Shown: positions 53,379 through 62,353, numbered from the stretch's first letter. The stretch is DNA of 64,000 nucleotides from Streptomyces sp. MMG1121 (GCF_001280015.1 NZ_LGDV01000038.1:310001-374000), one strand, 5' to 3'. Notes: generated by a model not told the origin, from the letters alone. Numbers and translations are program-made.

Positions 53379-54362
53379 CTACGAGCGGGTCACCCAGCCC
53401 CGCTCGTACGCGTGCCAGCCCAGCTGCAGCCGGGTCGTCACACCGGCCAGCTCCATCAGCCGCCGCACCCGGCGCTGCACGGTCCGCAGGCCCAGGTCGA
53501 GCTGCTTGGCCACGCTCGCGTCCGTCAGCCCGGCCAGCAGCAGCGACAGCACCTCCAGATCGGTGCCGTCCGGGCCGTCCGGCCGCTCCTCGGCCACCCC
53601 CGAGGCGCCGCCCAGCCGCAGTGGCAGCGCCTCCCGCCACACCGACTCGAACAGGCCGCACAGCAGCTCCAGCAGTCCGCTGGCGTGCACCACCAGCGCG
53701 GCCGGCTCCGCCGTCGTGGAGGTCAGCGGCACCATCGCCAGCGAGCGGTCGGCCACCACCAGCTTCGTCGGCACCCGGTCCACCGCGCGCACCCGCTCGT
53801 CCCGGCCCAGCGCGGCCGTCAGCTCGGTCAGCGCGTGCGGCAGATCCAGCACCGCGCGCTCCACGACGACCCGGTAGCGCACCCCGCGCCCGGCCGCCTG
53901 CTCCTCCGCCTCGTTCTCCATGCCGGGCACGACCACCGGACTGGCGGTGACCAGCGCGCACACCTCGTCCGCCGCGCCCAGCTGCAACTGCAGGAACCGC
54001 TGGGCGACCGCCGAGGCACCGGTCACCACCTCCACCAGATCGTGCACCGCCGGTTCGGCCGCCGCTGCCCGGTACTCCTCGGACAGCAGCGCCGCCGCCA
54101 GTTCCGCCTTCTCCAGCTCGTGCCGCTGCTGGGTGAGCAGCGCGCCCAGCGCCACCCCCGGCGGAGCCGCCACCCAGCGGCCCGGCCGGGCCGGGGACTG
54201 CGCGGCGAGCCCCTGCCGCTCCAGCCGGCGCAGCGCCCGCTCGGTGTCCGGCTCGCCCAGCGTCAGGCGGCGCGCCAGATCGCTCACCTCGGCCGCGCCG
54301 ACGGACACCAGCGCCCGGTACGCCGCCTCGTGCGTGTCGTCCAGCCCTATCGCTGCCAGCAT
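53379..54362 (-). CDS. TrmB/LuxR-type transcriptional regulator
   Basis: A 327-residue regulator with two DNA-binding parts. The N-terminal TrmB-like winged helix is LAAIGLDDTHEAAYRALVSVGAAEVSDLARRLTLGEPDTERALRRLERQGL. A coiled segment (LLTQQRHELEKAELAAALLSEEY) and a sensor domain follow. The C-terminal LuxR-type HTH is DLEVLSLLLAGLTDASVAKQLDLGLRTVQRRVRRLMELAGV. This architecture is common in Streptomyces and often controls a neighbouring or secreted-product gene. A CTGCCA-AGG-TGGCAG palindrome 92-106 bp upstream is a likely site. Confidence 0.87.
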   Translation of the reverse strand: MLAAIGLDDTHEAAYRALVSVGAAEVSDLARRLTLGEPDTERALRRLERQGLAAQSPARPGRWVAAPPGVALGALLTQQRHELEKAELAAALLSEEYRAAAAEPAVHDLVEVVTGASAVAQRFLQLQLGAADEVCALVTASPVVVPGMENEAEEQAAGRGVRYRVVVERAVLDLPHALTELTAALGRDERVRAVDRVPTKLVVADRSLAMVPLTSTTAEPAALVVHASGLLELLCGLFESVWREALPLRLGGASGVAEERPDGPDGTDLEVLSLLLAGLTDASVAKQLDLGLRTVQRRVRRLMELAGVTTRLQLGWHAYERGWVTRS

Positions 54363-54453
54363 CGGTCTACGCCCCTCCCTGGATCACGGCCTGGCGGAAA
54401 CCGGCCACGGCACAAACCCGCCGTCGAACATCATCGCCGTACCGGAGGTGACT

Positions 54454-54468
54454 CTGCCAAGGTGGCAG
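54454..54468. promoter_or_regulatory. Inverted repeat CTGCCA-AGG-TGGCAG
   Basis: A perfect 6-bp inverted repeat in the 443-bp gap between the TrmB/LuxR-type regulator and the PP2C gene. It probably regulates the regulator gene itself. The remaining gap has a GCGATC repeat at about 54487-54498 and nothing else I can identify. Confidence 0.45.
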
Positions 54469-54805
54469 CACCCGGGACGCGTGATCGCGATCGCGATTCA
54501 CAGCTTCGTCCCAGGAAACCAAGCCACAATCCGGCCATCCGACCGGTGCCGTTCACGGCGCGGTCGCACGGAGCGTGGCCCGGGCCCGTACGTGTGCGCA
54601 GGCATGCGAAGGGGATTCGGGGCCGGGCCACTGCAGTCGTCGCCGGGCGGTCCTCCCGTGGGGGGTGGGGCCGTCCGGCGGCCATCAGCCGTGTCTCGTA
54701 CGGCTGTTCACCACTTCACTCGATACGCCCCTCGGCGCGGCCGGGTGCGCCCGTTTTTCCCGATGCCCCGTTTCCGGACGGCCCGTGCGGTGGACAATCA
54801 GGGGC

Positions 54806-56143
54806 ATGAGCGAGCAGGGGGGAAGGCCCGCCGGTCGGCCGGACGACTGGTGGGGACAGCTGTACGACGACTCCACGGAGGACACGGGACCCACGACCGC
54901 ACCCGATTCCGTGGACGACCGCTTCGCCTCCGCGAAGAACACACTGACGGGCCACCCACCGACGGCACTCCCGCGTGATGCGGAGCCGGGTGACGGTGGC
55001 GCCGGACGCCGTGACCGCGAGTCGGCCGGGACAGGGCCCCGCGAGGCCCCGCTGCCGGCGCAACGCACGACCGGGCCTCCGAGCGCCGCGTCGCCTGCGG
55101 TTCCCGCGTCTCCTCCCCCTCCCGGCGCCACGACGGCCGCTTCCTTCCGGGAGCCTGCGCCGCCGACCGTCGAGCCCCGGGAGCCGGAGCCGGCCGCACC
55201 TTCGCCCCCGCCCCCCTCCGCCCTCGACTACGTCGGCTCCGGACCCCCCACCTACGACCCGGAGCCCACCGCGCTGCCCGCCGCCGAGCCGGACGGGCTC
55301 GGGGAGCTGGTCGCGGACACCGTGCTGGACGGGGCCCGGTACGGGGCGTGCACGGTGCGGGCCGTGTCGCTGCGCGGGGACTCGGCGCGGTACCGGGGCG
55401 AGCCGCGGCGCGACGCGTTGCTCACGGCCCGGTTCGGCACGGGGGAGCAGGCGCTGGTGCTCGTCGCGATGGCGAGCGGCGTACGCGCCACGCCGGGCGC
55501 GCACCTGGCGGCGGCCGAGGCGTGCCGGTGGATCGGGCGGGCCGTGGGCCACAGCCGGCAACGGCTGGTGGAGGACCTCCGGGCCGCCCGGCGCGGGCAG
55601 CTGAAGTCGGGGCTGCACCGGCTGACCGACCGCAGCCTCGGCCGGCTCCGCGCGAGCGCCGCCGAGCAGGGCGTCGACCCGGACGCGTACACGGCGAGCC
55701 TGCGCTGTCTGCTGCTGCCCGCCGACCCCGACTGCCGTACGCGCGTGTTCTTCGGCGTCGGCGACGGCGGACTGTTCCGGCTGCGGGACGGCGCCTGGCA
55801 GGACATCGAGCCGCGGCTCACGCCCGCCGAGGCGCCCGACGGCGACCGGTTCACCATGGACCTCGGCATCCCGACCCCGCCGAGCCCCTACGAGCCCGCC
55901 CCGCAGCCGCCCCCGGAGCCGTTCCGGTTCCGGGCCTCTCTCGCCCGCCCGGGTGACGCGCTGGTGATGTGCAGCGCGGGCCTGGCCGAGCCGCTGCGCG
56001 GCGAGCCCGCGCTCTGCGCCTACCTGGCCCGTCGCTGGTCCGGCCGTACCCCGCCGGGCCTCGCCGCGTTCCTCGCCGACGCCCAGGTACGGGTGAAGGG
56101 TTACGCCGACGACCGTACGGCGGCGGCCGTGTGGGAGGCGTAA
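54806..56143 (+). CDS. PP2C-like serine/threonine phosphatase domain protein
   Basis: A 445-residue protein. The first about 165 residues are Pro/Ala/Glu-rich and disordered. The C-terminal domain follows a PP2C-type fold: GARYGACTVRAVSLRGDSARYRGEPRRDALLTARFG, LVLVAMASGVRATPGAHLAAAEACRWIG, TRVFFGVGDGGLFRLRDG and GDALVMCSAGLAEPLRG. The usual DG metal-binding motif at RGDS and GVGDGG is partly altered, so catalysis is not certain. Start ATG 54806 with AGGGG very close upstream. It precedes pyruvate oxidase by 27 bp on the same strand. Confidence 0.8.
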   Translation: MSEQGGRPAGRPDDWWGQLYDDSTEDTGPTTAPDSVDDRFASAKNTLTGHPPTALPRDAEPGDGGAGRRDRESAGTGPREAPLPAQRTTGPPSAASPAVPASPPPPGATTAASFREPAPPTVEPREPEPAAPSPPPPSALDYVGSGPPTYDPEPTALPAAEPDGLGELVADTVLDGARYGACTVRAVSLRGDSARYRGEPRRDALLTARFGTGEQALVLVAMASGVRATPGAHLAAAEACRWIGRAVGHSRQRLVEDLRAARRGQLKSGLHRLTDRSLGRLRASAAEQGVDPDAYTASLRCLLLPADPDCRTRVFFGVGDGGLFRLRDGAWQDIEPRLTPAEAPDGDRFTMDLGIPTPPSPYEPAPQPPPEPFRFRASLARPGDALVMCSAGLAEPLRGEPALCAYLARRWSGRTPPGLAAFLADAQVRVKGYADDRTAAAVWEA

Positions 56144-56170
56144 CGGCCGCCCGTGTGACTGTATGGGGGC

Positions 56171-57913
56171 ATGGCCAAACAGAACGTCGCCGAGCAGTTC
56201 GTCGACATCCTCGTCCGCGCCGGCGTGCGCCGTCTGTACGGCGTGGTCGGCGACAGCCTCAACCCGGTCGTGGACGCCGTCCGCCGCACTTCCGCCATCG
56301 ACTGGATCCACGTCCGCCACGAGGAGACCGCCGCGTTCGCGGCCGGCGCCGAGGCTCAGATCACCGGCAAGCTGGCCGCCTGTGCAGGCTCCTGCGGCCC
56401 GGGCAACCTGCATCTGATCAACGGCCTGTACGACGCGCACCGCTCGATGGCCCCCGTGCTCGCCCTCGCCTCGCACATCCCCTCCAGCGAGATCGGCCTC
56501 GGCTACTTCCAGGAGACGCACCCCGACCGGCTCTTCGCCGAGTGCAGCCACTACAGCGAGCTGATCTCCAACCCGAAGCAGATGCCCCGGCTGCTGCAGA
56601 CCGCCATCCAGCACGCGGTCGGACAGAGCGGGGTCAGCGTGGTCACGCTGCCCGGTGACATCGCCGCCGAACCGGCCCCGGACAAGGCCGCGCAGAGCGC
56701 CCTCGTCACCTCCCGGCCCACCGTCCGGCCCGGCGACGCCGAGCTCGACGCGCTCGTGGAGATGATCGACGCGGCCGGCCGGGTGACCCTCTTCTGCGGC
56801 AGCGGCACGGCGGGCGCGCACGCAGAGGTCATGGAGTTCGCCGGGCGGATCAAGTCCCCGGTGGGGCACGCCCTGCGCGGCAAGGAGTGGATCCAGTACG
56901 ACAACCCGTACGACGTCGGCATGAGCGGTCTGCTCGGCTACGGCGCCGCCTACGAGGCCACCCATGAGTGCGACCTGCTGATCCTGGTCGGAACCGACTT
57001 CCCGTACAGCGCGTTCCTGCCCGACGACGTGAAGATCGCGCAGATCGACGTACGGCCCGAGGTGCTCGGGCGCCGCTCCCGGCTCGACCTCGCGGTGTGG
57101 GGCGACGTGGGCGAGACGCTGCGCTGTCTGATCCCGCGCGTCAAGGAGAAGACGGACCGGCGCTTCCTCGACAAGATGCTGAAGAAGCACGCCGACGCGC
57201 TGGAGGGCGTGGTCAAGGCCTACACGCGCAAGGTCGACAAGCACGTCCCGATCCACCCCGAGTACGTGGCCGCCGTCCTGGACGAAGTCGCTGACGACGA
57301 CGCCGTGTTCACGGTCGACACGGGGATGTGCAACGTGTGGGCCGCGCGGTACGTCTCGCCCAACGGGCGCCGCCGGATCATCGGTTCGTTCTCGCACGGG
57401 TCGATGGCGAACGCGCTGCCCATGGCGATCGGCGCCCAGTTCACCGACCGGCGCCGGCAGGTGGTGTCCATGTCCGGCGACGGCGGATTCGCCATGCTGA
57501 TGGGTGACTTCCTGACGCTCGTGCAGTACGACCTCCCGGTCAAGGTCGTCCTGTTCGACAACTCCTCTCTCGGCATGGTCGAGTTGGAGATGCTGGTCGC
57601 CGGGCTGCCCTCGTACGGCACCACCAACGTCAACCCCGACTTCGCCGCCGTCGCCCGGGCCTGCGGTGCCTACGGGGTGCGGGTGGAGAAGCCCAAGCAG
57701 CTCGCCGGTGCCCTCAAGGACGCCTTCAGGCACAAGGGGCCGGCCCTGGTGGACGTCGTCACCGATCCCAACGCGCTGTCCATCCCGCCGAAGATCAGCG
57801 CCGAGATGGTCACCGGGTTCGCCCTGTCCGCCTCCAGGATCGTGCTGGACGGCGGCGTCGGCCGGATGCTTCAGATGGCCCGCTCCAATCTGCGCAACGT
57901 GCCCCGCCCCTAG
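56171..57913 (+). CDS. poxB: Pyruvate dehydrogenase (quinone) / pyruvate oxidase, ThDP-dependent
   Basis: A 580-residue ThDP- and FAD-dependent enzyme that decarboxylates pyruvate to acetate, passing electrons to quinone. The Pyr domain has RRLYGVVGDSLNPVVDAV and the catalytic Glu in IHVRHEETAAFAAGAEA. The central FAD domain is at about 190-340. The PP domain carries the ThDP/Mg motif SGDGGFAMLMGDFLTLVQYD with DNSSLGMVELEML. The C-terminal lipid-contact segment ends ARSNLRNVPRP. It may be co-transcribed with the PP2C-like gene 27 bp upstream. A 12-bp-stem terminator lies 170 bp downstream. Confidence 0.93.
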   Translation: MAKQNVAEQFVDILVRAGVRRLYGVVGDSLNPVVDAVRRTSAIDWIHVRHEETAAFAAGAEAQITGKLAACAGSCGPGNLHLINGLYDAHRSMAPVLALASHIPSSEIGLGYFQETHPDRLFAECSHYSELISNPKQMPRLLQTAIQHAVGQSGVSVVTLPGDIAAEPAPDKAAQSALVTSRPTVRPGDAELDALVEMIDAAGRVTLFCGSGTAGAHAEVMEFAGRIKSPVGHALRGKEWIQYDNPYDVGMSGLLGYGAAYEATHECDLLILVGTDFPYSAFLPDDVKIAQIDVRPEVLGRRSRLDLAVWGDVGETLRCLIPRVKEKTDRRFLDKMLKKHADALEGVVKAYTRKVDKHVPIHPEYVAAVLDEVADDDAVFTVDTGMCNVWAARYVSPNGRRRIIGSFSHGSMANALPMAIGAQFTDRRRQVVSMSGDGGFAMLMGDFLTLVQYDLPVKVVLFDNSSLGMVELEMLVAGLPSYGTTNVNPDFAAVARACGAYGVRVEKPKQLAGALKDAFRHKGPALVDVVTDPNALSIPPKISAEMVTGFALSASRIVLDGGVGRMLQMARSNLRNVPRP

Positions 57914-58083
57914 GCCCTGGCGGGGCCCTGACGGGGAACAGCGGACCGGAGGGGCGGATTTCGGCCAGTTTCACGGCGTGTGACGGTGTGCCGACGGCCG
58001 GTGCCGGGCGCATCTGCCCTGCCGTCCCGGGGCGTCCGTGGCGCCCAGCGCCGCCCCGGGAGCCGGGAACGCGGGTGCGGCAG

Positions 58084-58115
58084 GGCCCGGCGGCGGGTCC
58101 GCACGCCGCCGGGCC
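58084..58115 (+). terminator. GC hairpin downstream of poxB
   Basis: GGCCCGGCGGCG (58084-58095) and CGCCGCCGGGCC (58104-58115) form a perfect 12-bp stem with an 8-nt loop. It is 170 bp after the poxB stop in a 352-bp gap that otherwise holds no gene I can support. Confidence 0.6.
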
Positions 58116-58265
58116 GTGGCCGAACAGCGGTCCTCGGGCTTGCGCCAGGACTGCCCGGGATCCTGCTGGGCAAGCATCCTCCGTGAACGTGTTCGACCAG
58201 GAGGGGCAGGGTCCAGCGGCGTGCGGGCGGGGGTCATGAAGAGGCAGGCACGAGGGGGCGGTCCC

Positions 58266-58709
58266 ATGGTCGTCGGGGCTTCCTCGGATACGACGGGGGA
58301 AGAGACAGGCACCATCACGGAACACGCGCACCGGCTCCGGCGCAGGCTGGGGCGGGCGGATCTCAGGGCGGTGCCCGAGGCCCGCCGGGAGGTGCGCGAA
58401 CTGCTGCGGCACTGGGGCAAACCGGGCCGCTCGGAGATCGCCGAACTGCTCACCAGCGAACTGGTCACCAACGCGCTCGTCCACACCGACGACGACGCGG
58501 TCCTCACGGCCGTCGTGGAGCCGGCCGGACTGCGCGTGGAGGTACGGGACTTCGTGGCCCGCAGACCCGAGCTGAGAGGCCCGGAAACGGACGACGACAC
58601 CCATGGGCGGGGCCTGCTGCTGGTGCAGTCCCTCGCGGACGCCTGGGGCGTACGGCCGCATGGCGTGGGCAAGTCGGTGTGGTTCGAACTGGGCGCCGAG
58701 GCCGCGTGA
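58266..58709 (+). CDS. Anti-sigma-type ATP-binding (HATPase_c) protein
   Basis: A 147-residue single-domain GHKL ATPase of the RsbW/SpoIIAB-like kind. The N box is IAELLTSELVTNALVHTDDD, the G1 area LRVEVRDFVARRPELRG and the G2 box DDDTHGRGLLLVQSLADAWGV. Streptomyces encodes many such proteins, which bind sigma factors or anti-sigma antagonists. Start ATG 58266 with GAGGGGG 7 nt upstream; ATG 58236 is the alternative. No sigma factor is next to it; the PP2C-like gene at 54.8 kb is a possible partner, by class only. Confidence 0.85.
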   Translation: MVVGASSDTTGEETGTITEHAHRLRRRLGRADLRAVPEARREVRELLRHWGKPGRSEIAELLTSELVTNALVHTDDDAVLTAVVEPAGLRVEVRDFVARRPELRGPETDDDTHGRGLLLVQSLADAWGVRPHGVGKSVWFELGAEAA

Positions 58710-58730
58710 ACCGAGCGGACGGCGGGAGAA

Positions 58731-58776
58731 CGGGCCGGGGGGGGCGTGACCCACGCGGTCACGCCCCCCCGGCCCG
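58731..58776. terminator. Strong bidirectional terminator between convergent genes
   Basis: A 20-bp stem (CGGGCC...GCGTGACC with GGTCACGC...GGCCCG) around a CACGC loop, with eight G on one arm against seven C on the other, so one G bulges. It sits between the stops of the ATPase and DUF2637 genes. Confidence 0.88.
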
Positions 58777-58791
58777 CAGTGAGCGGCGGTC

Positions 58792-59832
58792 CTAGCCGAA
58801 CTGCTGCTCCAGGTCCTTCAGCTTGCGCTCCAGGGAGTCCAGGCGCGGCAGCGCCATGGTGTCGTCCTCCGCGGTGAGGTCGACGGTCACCGGCTCAGCG
58901 CCGCTGCGGACGGGCTGCAGGGAGGGACGGGCGCGGACGGGCAGTTGGTCCGCGCCGGATATGGCAGGCTCCGCGGTGACTTCGGCGGGGACGCGCTCCA
59001 CCGCCGCTACCTCGACCTGCCGGCCGGCCCGGCCGACGAAGCCGCGGTGGCCCCGGCTGATCGCCTTCAGCTGGGCGCGCTCCATGCGCTGCTGGTCGCG
59101 CCGGCGCTGCCGGGTCTCCTCCTTCTGCCGCTTGTCCTCGCGGACCTCCTCGACCGCCTCGTCGAGGCTGCGCACGTTCTCGAGGAGCATCAGCGACCAG
59201 GCGCCGTAGGTCTCGCGGGGCGCCCGCAGCCAGCGCACGATCCGGATCTGCGGCAGCGGACGCGGCACCAGGCCCTGCTCGCGCAGCGCGGCCCGGCGGG
59301 TCTGCTTCAGGGCGCGGTCGAACAGGACGGCCGCCGACAGCGACATACCGGAGAAGAACTGGGGAGCGCCCGCGTGACCGGCACCCCGGGGCGCGTGCAC
59401 CCAGTTGAACCAGGCGGCCGCCGCGGCGAACATCCACACGAGTATCCGGGAACCGAGCGCCGCGTCGCCGTGGCTGGCCTCACGCACGGCGAGGACGGAG
59501 CAGAACATCGCCGCGCCGTCCAGTCCGAAGGGCACCAGGTACTGCCAGCCGTCGGTCAGCCCCAGGTTCTGTTCGCCGAAGCCGACGAGGCCGTGGAAGG
59601 ACAGGGCGGCGGCGACCGCCGCACAGCAGAACAGAAGCACATAGGAGGCCGTGCCGTAGAGGGCCTCCTTGCGCCGCCGGCGCTCCTCGCTGCGCTCCCA
59701 CGAGTCGTCCGCGTTCGCGTTCTCCCCGGAGGAGCGCTTGCCGCGCGCGAGCACCGCCACCGCCACCAGCATGCCCAGGAGCAGTACGGCGCCCGGAAGC
59801 AGCCAGTTCAGCGATATGTCGGTCAATCTCAT
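58792..59832 (-). CDS. DUF2637 membrane protein (conserved actinobacterial)
   Basis: A 346-residue protein. An N-terminal helix (LNWLLPGAVLLLGMLVAVAVLA) precedes a charged loop, then three or four helices (TASYVLLFCCAAVAAALSFHG, YLVPFGLDGAAMFCSVLAV, SRILVWMFAAAAAWFNWVHA, QFFSGMSLSAAVLFD), which is DUF2637. The C-terminal half is a charged coiled region (RSLDEAVEEVREDKRQKEETRQRRRDQQR) ending in a second coil (SLERKLKDLEQQFG). Related proteins occur in conjugative plasmids (spread genes) and chromosomes; function unknown. AAGGGA precedes ATG 59832 by 6 nt, and the palindrome GGGCGTAACGCCC lies 24 bp upstream. Confidence 0.82.
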   Translation of the reverse strand: MRLTDISLNWLLPGAVLLLGMLVAVAVLARGKRSSGENANADDSWERSEERRRRKEALYGTASYVLLFCCAAVAAALSFHGLVGFGEQNLGLTDGWQYLVPFGLDGAAMFCSVLAVREASHGDAALGSRILVWMFAAAAAWFNWVHAPRGAGHAGAPQFFSGMSLSAAVLFDRALKQTRRAALREQGLVPRPLPQIRIVRWLRAPRETYGAWSLMLLENVRSLDEAVEEVREDKRQKEETRQRRRDQQRMERAQLKAISRGHRGFVGRAGRQVEVAAVERVPAEVTAEPAISGADQLPVRARPSLQPVRSGAEPVTVDLTAEDDTMALPRLDSLERKLKDLEQQFG

Positions 59833-59855
59833 CAGGGGTCCCTTGCATTGGGATA

Positions 59856-59868
59856 GGGCGTAACGCCC
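59856..59868 (-). promoter_or_regulatory. Palindrome GGGCGTAACGCCC
   Basis: GGGCGT-A-ACGCCC is a perfect odd-length palindrome 23 bp before the DUF2637 start, between promoter and start codon. It could be an operator or a small leader hairpin. The remaining gap up to 60147 contains no gene. Confidence 0.5.
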
Positions 59869-60147
59869 GCCATAGTGGCCCACTCCCGAGGGCCCTCAGG
59901 GGGTTTCGGGGCAAGAGGCCGCCAAGGATGTGCAAGGGGATGCCCAGGACGGCGTTCTGCTCGAACTGCCGCATGAGGGGCGGGAGTTGAGTTCGAATAA
60001 GACTACCCGTACGCGTGGTTCCTCGGAAAGTTTCCGTGACGCGTGGGGAAGTTGTGAATTAACTGTCCGAGAGGTGCTCGGCGCGGGGACGGCCCGCCCG
60101 CGATGATCTTAGTGGACGTGCGGACGTGCTCCGGCCCTGAAGGGCCC

Positions 60148-60990
60148 TCAGGCGGCTGCGGTGGGCGCGAGTTCGGCGATCCGGTCGCGGTCGCAGGTGC
60201 GCGGGCAGGTGACGCAGGTGTCCTCGGGGCGCACGGTGTAGAACATGCAGCAGCTCGCCCGGTCCCGGGTGGTCAGCGGTTCGCCGTCCGGTCCGGTCAG
60301 CAGCCGGAACGCGGCGGAGCCGGCGTACGGCCGGGTGGTGCCCGGCAGCAGCGCCTCCAGCTCCCGTACGGCCCGCGCCTCCTCGTCGGGGCCCAGCAGC
60401 TGGGCGACGTACCACAGCCCCTCCACGACCTCGTCGGTCGCCATGCCCCACAAGGCTCGCCCGCGCCGCCGCATCCGCGGCCCGAAGGCGGCGAGCACCG
60501 GCTCCAGGTGCTCGGCCACGGCCGCGCGCACCTCGGCCCGCAGTGCCTCCTCGTCGGGTACGACGACGGCGCCGGGCAGCGCCGCCGCCGGGTCGCCCGG
60601 CAGGCAGGCGAAGGAAGCGGGGCGGCGTACGGCCATGCGGCCGGCGGCACGGTCGTACGAGACGTGCGTCACGGGCAGCCGGGGCACCCGGCGCAGCAGG
60701 AACCACGGCGCGGTGATCAGCAGGCAGGCGGACCAGGCGTAACGGTGCAGGCCGAAGCTCGCGACGACGTCCGGGCGGGCCCGCCGGCCGTAGTCCCGCA
60801 GCACCTGCGCCTCGTCCCAGGCGAGGAAGGCGTCCAGCTCGGCGCCGCCCGCCGCGAGCCCGGCGGCGCCGGTCCAGCCCGCACCGCGCGGCAGCGGCCC
60901 TGCCGGGCCCTGCTCGGTCACGGTGAGGCCCGGGAAGGCCTTGGTGAGGCGGTCGTACGCGGCGGTGAGCGGCGAGGCCGCAGCGGGCAT
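60148..60990 (-). CDS. FhuF-like (2Fe-2S)-binding ferric-siderophore reductase
   Basis: A 280-residue protein of the FhuF group. The C-terminal cluster motif is CCMFYTVRPEDTCVTC, that is C-C-x10-C-x2-C, the FhuF Fe2S2 signature. Earlier parts include AYRYAWSACLLITAPWFLL-type and PASFACLPGDPAAAL helices shared with siderophore-reductase proteins. It likely reduces ferric siderophores in the cytoplasm to release iron. An iron box is located 38-56 bp upstream of ATG 60990, so expression should rise under iron limitation through DmdR/IdeR. It is divergent from a GntR regulator. Confidence 0.88.
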   Translation of the reverse strand: MPAAASPLTAAYDRLTKAFPGLTVTEQGPAGPLPRGAGWTGAAGLAAGGAELDAFLAWDEAQVLRDYGRRARPDVVASFGLHRYAWSACLLITAPWFLLRRVPRLPVTHVSYDRAAGRMAVRRPASFACLPGDPAAALPGAVVVPDEEALRAEVRAAVAEHLEPVLAAFGPRMRRRGRALWGMATDEVVEGLWYVAQLLGPDEEARAVRELEALLPGTTRPYAGSAAFRLLTGPDGEPLTTRDRASCCMFYTVRPEDTCVTCPRTCDRDRIAELAPTAAA

Positions 60991-61027
60991 GGCGGGACCA
61001 CCGATCCTGGAGCACGGGCGGGCTTAT

Positions 61028-61046
61028 GAAGGTAAGCCTAACCTTG
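61028..61046. promoter_or_regulatory. Iron box (DmdR/IdeR-type operator)
   Basis: GAAGGTAAGCCTAACCTTG matches the 19-bp DmdR/IdeR consensus TTAGGTTAGGCTAACCTAA in its core, read from either strand. It lies 38 bp before the FhuF-like start and is well placed to repress that gene when iron is plentiful. Confidence 0.85.
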
Positions 61047-61171
61047 CTGATCCTGCGGGGGGAGCGGCCGGTGAATTTGAACTGCCGAGCTGTGCGCCTA
61101 GGGTGCTTGACGGACAAGTGACAAGCCGTCGTTTAATGACCCAAGTGCCGACAAGCCGCCAGGAGGACCCC

Positions 61172-61984
61172 GTGAAGCAGGGCACGCAGGGCTCCGCCGG
61201 GCCGGGGAGACCGGAGTGCGGGACACCGGGCACCGCCCGGGTGCCCGCACAGGTGCGGGCCGCGCAGGCCCCGGACGACACCCGGGAGCGGGAGACCGCG
61301 CTGCCCGGCGCCCGGGGCGAGCACACGCACGCCGAGCGGCCGATTCCCGGGCCGCGGGCCGCGGTGCAGCGTTCCTCGGTGCGCGGGCAGATCCTGGACG
61401 CGCTGCGGACGGCGTTGGTGACCGGCGAGCTGGAGCCCGGCGAGGTCTACTCGGCGCCGGTGCTCGGCGAACGCTTCGGGGTCTCGGCGACGCCCGTGCG
61501 GGAGGCCATGCAACAGCTCGCCCTGGAGGGCGCCGTCGAGGTCGTGCCCAACCGCGGCTTCCGGGTCGTCGAGCGGGGCGCGCGGGAACTGGCCGAGCTG
61601 GCGGAGGTGCGGGCGCTCATCGAGGTACCGGTGATGCTGCGGCTCGCCCGTACGGTCCCCGCCGAGCGGTGGGCCGCACTGCGTCCGCTGGCGGAGGAGA
61701 CGGTTCGCGCGGCCGCCTCCGGCTGCGCGGCCACGTACGCGGAGTCCGACCGGGCCTTCCACCGCGCGCTGCTCTCCCTCGCGGGTAACGAACAGCTCGT
61801 GCGCACCGCCGAGGACCTGCACCGCCGCGCCCAGTGGCCGCTGGTCGGCGGCCCGGTCCGGCACGCCCGCGCCGACCTGGTCGCGGACGCGTCGGAACAC
61901 ATGGCCCTGCTGGAGGCGCTGATCGCGAGGAATCTGGACGTGGTGCGGGAGCTGGTGGGCGAGCACTTCACCGGCGCGAGCTGA
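61172..61984 (+). CDS. GntR-family regulator (FCD type)
   Basis: A 270-residue regulator. The first about 65 residues are disordered. The winged helix is SVRGQILDALRTALVTGELEPGEVYSAPVLGERFGVSATPVREAMQQLALEGAVEVVPNRGFRV. The C-terminal all-helical FCD ligand domain has ELAEVRALIEVPVMLRLART, SDRAFHRALLSLAGNEQLV and ASEHMALLEALIARNLDVVRELVGEH with metal-site His and Asp. GTG 61172 follows AGGAGGACCCC; ATG 61136 is possible but lacks such a site. It is divergent from the iron-regulated FhuF-like gene; effector unknown. Confidence 0.9.
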   Translation: MKQGTQGSAGPGRPECGTPGTARVPAQVRAAQAPDDTRERETALPGARGEHTHAERPIPGPRAAVQRSSVRGQILDALRTALVTGELEPGEVYSAPVLGERFGVSATPVREAMQQLALEGAVEVVPNRGFRVVERGARELAELAEVRALIEVPVMLRLARTVPAERWAALRPLAEETVRAAASGCAATYAESDRAFHRALLSLAGNEQLVRTAEDLHRRAQWPLVGGPVRHARADLVADASEHMALLEALIARNLDVVRELVGEHFTGAS

Positions 61985-62353
61985 GTCGTCGGCGCGGAGC
62001 GGCGCGTAGCGGTCCCGGGGCCCACCGTGGGGCGTGCGGCAGCTCCTCGGGGGCTTGCCGTAGGGGGTGTGGTCGCCTTCCGGGCCCGTGGGAGTGCGGT
62101 CGCCCCGCCCCGGGTCGTAGGCGGGTGTGGTCGTCCCGCCCCGGGCCCGCCGCAGGAGTTGCGAGCGCCCCGCCCCCGGCCGCCGTAGGTGGTGCGATCC
62201 TCTCGGGGCCCCGGGCGGTGCGCCCCCGCGCCCCGAGCCCGAGCCCCGGGCGCCGGTTCGGTCGTGCCGTCGGCCGCGCCCGCGCGACGCAGCAGCACAG
62301 CCGCACATCGGCACAGCAGCGCAGTGACGTGGCGGCACATCGACACGACGCGG
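61985..62353. repeat. Low-complexity spacer with degenerate GTCGTCCCGCCCCGGGC-type repeats
   Basis: Between the GntR gene and the DUF2231 gene, 62.04-62.25 kb contains several imperfect copies of words such as GGTCGCC, CCGCCCCGGG and CGTAGG(C/T)GG. Three-frame reading shows no supportable gene. Confidence 0.4.

Noticed and set aside
54716..57733. 1005-codon minus-strand ORF opposite PP2C and poxB
   Set aside because: Antisense shadow; PP2C and poxB on the plus strand have clear domains and ribosome sites.
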